A stretch of DNA of 64,000 bases from Cryomorphaceae bacterium (lineage in GTDB: Bacteria; Bacteroidota; Bacteroidia; Flavobacteriales; ECT2AJA-044): positions 2,232,001 through 2,296,000 of the forward strand of contig CP059070.1 in NCBI GenBank assembly GCA_017798125.1, read 5' to 3'. A program made the translations under genes and the position numbers. Under the pieces are notes generated by a model. That model made no database searches and was not told the origin of the DNA. It worked only from the letters and a program-made list of their open reading frames with translations. This document shows, piece by piece, positions 58,702 to 64,000 of this stretch. Each line of letters begins with the position of its first letter. Within the stretch, counting starts at the first letter, position 1.

Positions 58702-60150
58702 ATGGAAAAGTCACCTTCGCTTGGGAAAGCGTTGATCCCAATCATCTTTCTTGTTGTCCTCCTCGCCTACAACGTAATTGTCGTTTACGGTGACAATGCC
58801 CTATCTGGAAGTAATCAGTTGATTTTATTGTTGGCAGCCGGAGTTGCCGCGGTGGTTGGCATTACCGAAGGCATCTCTTGGAAGGTCATGCGCGACGGTA
58901 TCACCAAGAGCATTGCCAGCACCGTACCCAGCTTAATTCTTCTGCTCTTCATTGGAGCGCTTGCGGGGACATGGCTCGTAAGTGGCATCATACCGGCCAT
59001 GATTTACTACGGTCTGGATTTACTAAATCCATCGATCTTCTTAGTGGCCTCCTGCATCATTTGTGCTATTGTGAGTTTGGCCACGGGAAGCTCTTGGAGC
59101 ACCATCGCCACGGTAGGAATCGCCCTTCTTGGAATTGGTAAAGCACTTGGAATAAGTGAGGCCGTCATCGGCGGCGCGGTCATTTCTGGAGCCTATTTCG
59201 GTGACAAGATCAGTCCGATGTCTGATACGACGAATTTGGCACCTGCCATGGCGGGGACGGACTTGTTCACGCACATCCGATACATGTTGTACACAACCAT
59301 CCCCAGCATTACCATTACCCTTCTTATTTTCTTGTTCATCGGGTTGAGACATTCTTCCAATGTGGCCATTGAAGACGCGGCCAGTATTCAGGCGGAGCTC
59401 GATTCAATTTTCAACATCAATGGATGGCTCTTCTTAGTGCCCATTGCCGTGATCATCATGATCGTTCGGAAGGTTCCTGCCATTCCGGCATTGGTTGCAG
59501 GAGTTCTGCTCGCAGGCTTGTTTGCCGTGGTCTTTCAAGCCAACCTGATCCATGATCTGGCAAACGGACTTAGTGGTGTGGAAGCCTTCTACACCGTCCT
59601 TATTGATGCCATGACGGTGGATACTAATATACCTGCACAAGACCCCATGCTCGCAGACTTACTCAGTGCAGGTGGTATGTCCGGTATGCTCAACACGGTT
59701 TGGCTCATTCTCTGTGCTATGACCTTCGGCGGAGTCATGGAAAGCGCAGGATTCCTTTCTACGCTGTCCGCAGCCCTCATCAAACGGGCCAAATCGACCA
59801 CAGCCTTGGTGTCTACTACCGTTGGAACCTGTTTAACCTTGAACGTTACGGCGAGTGATCAATACCTAGCCATTGTTGTCCCTGGTAGAATGTATGCCGA
59901 TGTATTTAAGAAGCGAGGACTAGCTCCACAAGTACTTAGTCGTACCCTTGAAGATTCTGGAACGGTCACGAGCGTGCTTGTTCCTTGGAACACCTGTGGT
60001 GCCACGCAAGCCGCCATCCTTGGGGTAGCTACCCTGAGTTATGCGCCCTTTACATTTTTCTGCATCATTAGTCCTTTGATGACTATTGCCTTTGCTGCGT
60101 TCAATATTAAGATTGCTCGATTACCAAAGGAAGAGATCGAAATGGCTTAA
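58702..60150 (+). CDS. nhaC: Na+/H+ antiporter NhaC family
   Basis: A 482-residue antiporter with about 12 membrane segments. Family features are the ATGSSWSTIATVGIALLGIG segment, FGDKISPMSDTTNLAPAMAG and VLVPWNTCGATQA. It probably exchanges sodium for protons, as expected of a marine organism; malate/lactate antiport, seen for some NhaC relatives, is an alternative. Confidence 0.93.
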   Translation: MEKSPSLGKALIPIIFLVVLLAYNVIVVYGDNALSGSNQLILLLAAGVAAVVGITEGISWKVMRDGITKSIASTVPSLILLLFIGALAGTWLVSGIIPAMIYYGLDLLNPSIFLVASCIICAIVSLATGSSWSTIATVGIALLGIGKALGISEAVIGGAVISGAYFGDKISPMSDTTNLAPAMAGTDLFTHIRYMLYTTIPSITITLLIFLFIGLRHSSNVAIEDAASIQAELDSIFNINGWLFLVPIAVIIMIVRKVPAIPALVAGVLLAGLFAVVFQANLIHDLANGLSGVEAFYTVLIDAMTVDTNIPAQDPMLADLLSAGGMSGMLNTVWLILCAMTFGGVMESAGFLSTLSAALIKRAKSTTALVSTTVGTCLTLNVTASDQYLAIVVPGRMYADVFKKRGLAPQVLSRTLEDSGTVTSVLVPWNTCGATQAAILGVATLSYAPFTFFCIISPLMTIAFAAFNIKIARLPKEEIEMA

Positions 60151-60172
60151 GGATTTACGTACCTTTCTACTT

Positions 60173-62170
60173 ATGAAATATCTTCTACTCCTCTGTTTCA
60201 TAAGCACCCTCTTTAATACCTCAGGTCAGGGATCCCTACTTCTTGTCGGCGGGGGCTCTGAGGATTACAATTCTTGGAGTGACGATCCATACGGTTGGGC
60301 CGTTCAGCAAGCGGACAGTGGTCGCGTAGCCATTATTGCACATGGTTCCGCCACTCAATGGCTTCCAGATTACTTTGAAAGTTTAGGTGCTTCACAAGCG
60401 GTAAATTTCAACATTTCAGACAGTTCGTCGGCGAATGCCCCTCACCTTTTAGACACGCTGAAGAGCTATGATATGATCTTCTTCAAAGGTGGTGACCAGT
60501 GGGATTATCTCAGAACGTTCAGAGGTACCCCCGTTCAATGGGCAGTGGATTCCGTTTTCGATAATGGTGGAGTGATCGCCGGAACCAGTGCCGGTTTGGC
60601 CATACTCAGTGATTGGGTCTACACCGCAGAGAATGGAACGGTCTACCCAGATGAAGCACTGAGCGACGTCTATCACCACAAGAGCACATTGGATACTGGA
60701 ATGTGGTCTTTTTATAGTGGATATCTTTTCGATAGTCACTTCATTGAACGCGGGCGATTGGGAAGACTTCTTTCCTTCATAGCTCAATTGAACGCGGAAG
60801 GATCGAGTGTTTGGGGTGTTGGTGTTGATGATCGCACAGCGCTTTGTGTTGATGTAAATGGACTCGGGACTGTTATGGGAACGGGAACCGTGACATTCAT
60901 AGACCCTGTGACGGACATTTCTGGCGCTTTAACCTACGGCTTCCAAGACAGTATTCTTTACGCAAAAGATGTCTTTTATCACGCACTTAAGGATGGAGAG
61001 CAATGGGATTTAGTTCAAGCTGCTCCTGTAAGTTCATCCGCGAGCTTTATTAATCCGCCTTATGCGGCGTATCGCGAAACTCAAGTCTTGGTTTCTGGAG
61101 GGTTGACTCCAACAGAGAATGATCCTTTTTTGAATCTACTGGCAAGCTACTGGAATGCGAATGACGTCGTGCAAATCATGTGTTCGGACTTAAACGATGG
61201 AGCCGCCTATAAGAATGCGCTCAACAACAAGGGATTTGCAAATGCGACTGTGCTTCAGATTACAGGCGGCAGTTCGGATCAATACTTAAGTTCCGTTAAG
61301 GACCTTTGGGTAGGCGTTGACCATCAAGACTACCAGGACTATGTACAGAACAACTCAAGCGGAGCGCTTCTCGATAGCATGTATGCTTTCTTTCAAGCAT
61401 TCTATTGGTTTCCTAAGTCCTATGAATGTGCGTTTGTTGGCCCGGACATCCGATGGGTTGGAAAAACCTACGTGGAGGGCTTGGAAACGGATCCGTACAA
61501 CGCCTATTACGGCGATCTCGAATTAAAACCCGGATTCAATATCATTCCAAACAGTGTTTTAATTCCATGGACTTATCAGAGTTCCAGTACCGCCTTATAT
61601 GAAAACACCATAAGTTCTGGACCTTGGGCTATGGCCGAAGATACGTTGACCTATGCCTTGTGGTTTCAAGCCCAAGCGTATGCGGAGTATTTTTCGGCGC
61701 ATCCAGTTCGTGACACAATAGACAACGCCCTATTCTCTATTCTGAGCACCTTAAATTCTCAAGGGCACAACAGTCTTCCACTCTTCTATATGGCTAACCC
61801 TGGTGCTTTTGCGGAGTCTTTAGATCAAACCCACGGAAGCGGATACACAAGACAGAATAGTTCAGCTAATCGCTTTTATCTAGGCTATGATCACTGGATT
61901 GAAATGGCCTATACTTCAGCAGGAGCAATTGCTGAAAACAGGCTTCGTAAAGTCCAGGTATTCCCAAATCCTTCGGCGGATTGGATCCAAGTAGAAACAG
62001 ATCAGGTAACAGAGGCTACCCTGATCGACCTAAGTGGAAAGGCTATTCGCCAGTGGATGCTTCATCCAAATGATTTGATACCGATTCAAGGACTTGAGGC
62101 TGGCCGATATCAGATTCGATTGAAATACCGCAACGGTGAATTGGCGATGGGCACATTCATCAAGCCGTAG
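60173..62170 (+). CDS. T9SS-exported S51 peptidase (cyanophycinase-like)
   Basis: A 665-residue exported peptidase. A signal peptide (KYLLLLCFISTLFNTSGQ) precedes an S51 domain with MIFFKGGDQWDY and the serine nucleophile in GVIAGTSAGLAIL, as in cyanophycinase and peptidase E. A second, unassigned domain (~300-590) is followed by a T9SS sorting domain (VQVFPNPSADWIQVET ending in GRYQIRLKYRNG). Cyanophycin, or another isoaspartyl or Asp-containing peptide, is a possible substrate. The start ATG 60173 is chosen for the signal peptide. The stop codon lies within a hairpin-GATG element (62158-62174). Confidence 0.88.
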   Translation: MKYLLLLCFISTLFNTSGQGSLLLVGGGSEDYNSWSDDPYGWAVQQADSGRVAIIAHGSATQWLPDYFESLGASQAVNFNISDSSSANAPHLLDTLKSYDMIFFKGGDQWDYLRTFRGTPVQWAVDSVFDNGGVIAGTSAGLAILSDWVYTAENGTVYPDEALSDVYHHKSTLDTGMWSFYSGYLFDSHFIERGRLGRLLSFIAQLNAEGSSVWGVGVDDRTALCVDVNGLGTVMGTGTVTFIDPVTDISGALTYGFQDSILYAKDVFYHALKDGEQWDLVQAAPVSSSASFINPPYAAYRETQVLVSGGLTPTENDPFLNLLASYWNANDVVQIMCSDLNDGAAYKNALNNKGFANATVLQITGGSSDQYLSSVKDLWVGVDHQDYQDYVQNNSSGALLDSMYAFFQAFYWFPKSYECAFVGPDIRWVGKTYVEGLETDPYNAYYGDLELKPGFNIIPNSVLIPWTYQSSSTALYENTISSGPWAMAEDTLTYALWFQAQAYAEYFSAHPVRDTIDNALFSILSTLNSQGHNSLPLFYMANPGAFAESLDQTHGSGYTRQNSSANRFYLGYDHWIEMAYTSAGAIAENRLRKVQVFPNPSADWIQVETDQVTEATLIDLSGKAIRQWMLHPNDLIPIQGLEAGRYQIRLKYRNGELAMGTFIKP

Positions 62171-62174
62171 GCTT
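62158..62174 (-). repeat. Hairpin-GATG element, copy M
   Basis: AAGCC-TAC-GGCTT-GATG on the minus strand, spanning the stop codon of the S51 peptidase gene. Confidence 0.75.
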
Positions 62175-62209
62175 TTCATAAATTCGCAGCAAACACCAAA
62201 CCTTCGATC

Positions 62210-62812
62210 ATGGCACAACTCGTCATCGTACGTCACGGACAATCACAATGGAATCTTGAAAACCGCTTTACTGGATGGGTCGACGTGGACCTAGCACCAA
62301 AGGGAATCGAGGAAGCGCATGCCGCTGGTCAGAAGCTCAAGGATTTCAAATTTGACATGGCCTACACTTCGGCTTTGAAAAGAGCGCAAAGAACCTTGGA
62401 CATCATCTTGGGCGAAATGGGCGTTGAATTGCCGATTACGCGTGATGAAGCGCTGAATGAGCGCATGTACGGAGATTTGCAGGGGATGAATAAGGACGAA
62501 GCCCGCAAGGAATTTGGCGAAGAGCAAGTGCATATTTGGCGTCGCAGTTATGACGTACCACCTCCAGGTGGTGAGTCTTTGGAGCTTACCGCTAAACGCG
62601 TACTCCCCTACTTCGAAGCGGAAATTGTCCCAAAACTCAAAGCTGGAAAGAACATCATCATCGCAGCACACGGAAACTCCTTACGCGCATTGGTGATGGC
62701 TTTGGAGAAGCTCACGCCAGAACAAATTCTGAAGACCGAAATTCCAACGGGAGCTCCTCGCTTGTATGAGTTGGACGAGAATCTCGAAGTTCAAAATGCC
62801 GAATACCTGTAA
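62210..62812 (+). CDS. gpmA: 2,3-bisphosphoglycerate-dependent phosphoglycerate mutase
   Basis: Glycolytic enzyme interconverting 3- and 2-phosphoglycerate. The 200-residue protein has the phosphohistidine motif VRHGQSQWN (His9), [38 protein letters not shown] and [10 protein letters not shown] with the second His. It is shorter than E. coli GpmA (about 250 residues), mainly in the C-terminal part. It shares a base with the next start. Confidence 0.94.
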   Translation: MAQLVIVRHGQSQWNLENRFTGWVDVDLAPKGIEEAHAAGQKLKDFKFDMAYTSALKRAQRTLDIILGEMGVELPITRDEALNERMYGDLQGMNKDEARKEFGEEQVHIWRRSYDVPPPGGESLELTAKRVLPYFEAEIVPKLKAGKNIIIAAHGNSLRALVMALEKLTPEQILKTEIPTGAPRLYELDENLEVQNAEYL

Positions 62813-63222
62813 TGGTCATTGCTGTAGATTTTGACGGAACCATTGTCGATGACCGCTATCCGGAAATTGGCAAACCCAAGCTATTTGCGTTTGAGACCCT
62901 TAAGGAACTTCAGAAGCGAAGACATCAGCTAGTCCTGTGGACCTACCGCAGCGGGCGTAGGCTGGATGAGGCCGTTGAATTCTGTAAGAAGAATGGAATT
63001 GAATTCTACGCCATAGGGATGAGTTATCCGGAAGAGCAATGGGATTCGAGGCAAAGCCGCAAGATCAATGCAGATCTCTTCATCGATGACCGAAATGTCG
63101 GAGGATTCCCCGGTTGGGGCGAAGTGCTTCAAATGATTGTCGGTGAAGAAATGAATCCCGAGTTCCAGAAGGCGATGAAGGGTAAAAAGGGCGGTTTACT
63201 CGGTGGCCTCTTTAAGCGCTAA
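62812..63222 (+). CDS. Small HAD-superfamily protein
   Basis: A 136-residue HAD-like hydrolase with VDFDGTIVDD (nucleophile Asp), LWTYRSGRRLDEAV (motif II Thr) and ADLFIDDRNVGG (metal-binding acidic pair), all within the first ~105 residues. It has no cap domain. The substrate is unknown; the C-terminus is basic and glycine-rich (KKGGLLGGLFKR). It overlaps gpmA by one base. Confidence 0.88.
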   Translation: MVIAVDFDGTIVDDRYPEIGKPKLFAFETLKELQKRRHQLVLWTYRSGRRLDEAVEFCKKNGIEFYAIGMSYPEEQWDSRQSRKINADLFIDDRNVGGFPGWGEVLQMIVGEEMNPEFQKAMKGKKGGLLGGLFKR

Positions 63223-63244
63223 TCGCTCTGTACCTTATTGAATC

Positions 63245-63937
63245 TTAACCCGCTTCTACCAAGCGAAAACCCTCCCCGTGCACATTGATGATCTCCAGTT
63301 TGGGATCAGACTTCAAGTACTTGCGCAATTTGGCGATGTATACATCCATGGATCGCGATGTGAAGTAATTATCATCGTGCCAGATGGTTTTAAGGGCCTC
63401 TGAGCGACTCAATACCTCGTTCTTGCGCTGGGCTAGCATTTCAAGCAGACGAGCCTCCTTAGGCGATAATCGGGCCGATTCACCACCGCGCACCAAGTGA
63501 CGCAATTCGGCATTAAAGGTAAAGCCGCCCAGGTCGTACTCTGTTTGACGCTCAACAGGTGCTGAGTTACGTCGACTCAGGATTGCTTGGATCTTCAGCA
63601 GCAATACCTCTGAATCAAAAGGCTTTGTCAAGTAATCATCAGCCCCTAGCTTAAATCCTCGGACCATATCTTCCTTCATGTTCTTAGCCGTGAGAAAGAT
63701 GAAGGGAGTCTTGTTCTCGTTTAGCTCTTGAATCTCGCGAGCGAGCGAAAAGCCGTCTTTAACAGGCATCATGACGTCAAAGATGCAGAGGTCAAAGGAC
63801 TCGCTCCGGAATTTTGCCAGGCCAACATTTCCGTCCTCGGCATGGACCACCTCATAATCGTTGAGTCGCAGATAGTCACTCAACACCGACCCAAAATTCG
63901 GGTCATCTTCCACCAACAGTATTCTCGTATTACTCAT
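63245..63937 (-). CDS. OmpR/PhoB-family response regulator
   Basis: A 230-residue regulator: receiver domain (ILLVEDDPNFG, phospho-acceptor in CIFDVMMPVKDG, Lys in LTKPF) and a winged-helix output domain (SPKEARLLEMLAQRKNEVLSR, SRSMDVYIAKLRKYL, VHGEGFRLV). It is similar in layout to RprY of Bacteroides. It is co-transcribed with the histidine kinase whose 3' end overlaps its start by 8 nt. Confidence 0.94.
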   Translation of the reverse strand: MSNTRILLVEDDPNFGSVLSDYLRLNDYEVVHAEDGNVGLAKFRSESFDLCIFDVMMPVKDGFSLAREIQELNENKTPFIFLTAKNMKEDMVRGFKLGADDYLTKPFDSEVLLLKIQAILSRRNSAPVERQTEYDLGGFTFNAELRHLVRGGESARLSPKEARLLEMLAQRKNEVLSRSEALKTIWHDDNYFTSRSMDVYIAKLRKYLKSDPKLEIINVHGEGFRLVEAG

Positions 63938-64000
63938 GTTCTAATGGTAGTTCAACGATAAAGGTACTTCCCTTGTCCAATTCGCTTCGAACGTCTACTT
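63930..64000 (-). CDS. Histidine kinase, 3' end only
   Basis: On the minus strand the last 71 bases of the window encode VDVRSELDKGSTFIVELPL followed by EHE and a stop at 63930-63932. The SELxKGSTFIVELP stretch is the usual last beta strand of a histidine kinase ATPase domain. The stop codon lies inside the start region of the response regulator gene (8-nt overlap). The rest is outside the window. Confidence 0.8.
   Translation of the reverse strand, partial: VDVRSELDKGSTFIVELPLEHE

Overview
The window is typical chromosomal core sequence of a member of the Bacteroidota, most likely a marine Flavobacteriia relative (Cryomorphaceae/Schleiferiaceae-like; inference). Supporting signs are C-terminal type IX secretion (T9SS) sorting domains on three secreted proteins, promoters of the form TAnnTTTG, a RibB with a vestigial RibA domain, a BshB1-type deacetylase, TamB, LpxB and KdsC of a Gram-negative envelope, and dense gene packing with ATGA/TGATG overlaps. 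I see no prophage, insertion sequence, CRISPR array or rRNA; there is one tRNA (His).

Layout. 1-5.5 kb: frameshifted ftsK end, lolA-like, LptF/G permease, glycosyltransferase, ribB. 5.5-13.5 kb: exported catalase-peroxidase, a giant TamB, tsaD. 13.5-24.7 kb: an NtrC-type sigma54 activator with its histidine kinase, divergent from a five-gene MacB/FtsX-type efflux operon that has a consensus sigma54 promoter and a leader ending in an intrinsic terminator; then a TetR regulator. 24.7-26.8 kb: SulP transporter and a single-domain response regulator. 26.8-31.6 kb (minus strand): surE, small membrane protein, lpxB, SpoIID-like, comEC. 31.6-38.3 kb: BI-1 and DUF456 membrane proteins, FAD-linked oxidase, secreted dipeptidyl peptidase plus POT peptide transporter. 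38.3-42.3 kb: secreted thioredoxin, an SdpR/SdpI-like pair with a perfect operator palindrome, T9SS hydrolase, PAP2 phosphatase, tRNA-His. 42.4-48.9 kb: copper ATPase, glycosyltransferase, flippase, and a probably highly expressed T9SS protein. 48.9-54.7 kb: bshB1, exported glutathione peroxidase, ccmBCDEF. 54.7-64 kb: DUF2520 protein, KdsC, UbiA, Maf, methionine gamma-lyase-like enzyme, NhaC, T9SS S51 peptidase, phosphoglycerate mutase, small HAD protein, and an OmpR-type regulator with the end of its kinase.

The most unusual signal is not a gene. A 17-19 bp element recurs at least 13 times on both strands: a 5-bp stem with covarying outer pairs and an invariant inner CC/GG, a loop T(N1-3)C, and immediately 3' the tetranucleotide GATG (equivalently CATC followed by the hairpin). 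It sits mostly inside conserved protein genes, in several codon phases, and twice between genes. I know no name for it. Second, five genes (tsaD, surE, sdpR-like, ccmB, copA) have TAnnTTTG ending only 3-4 nt before the start codon, which predicts leaderless mRNAs.
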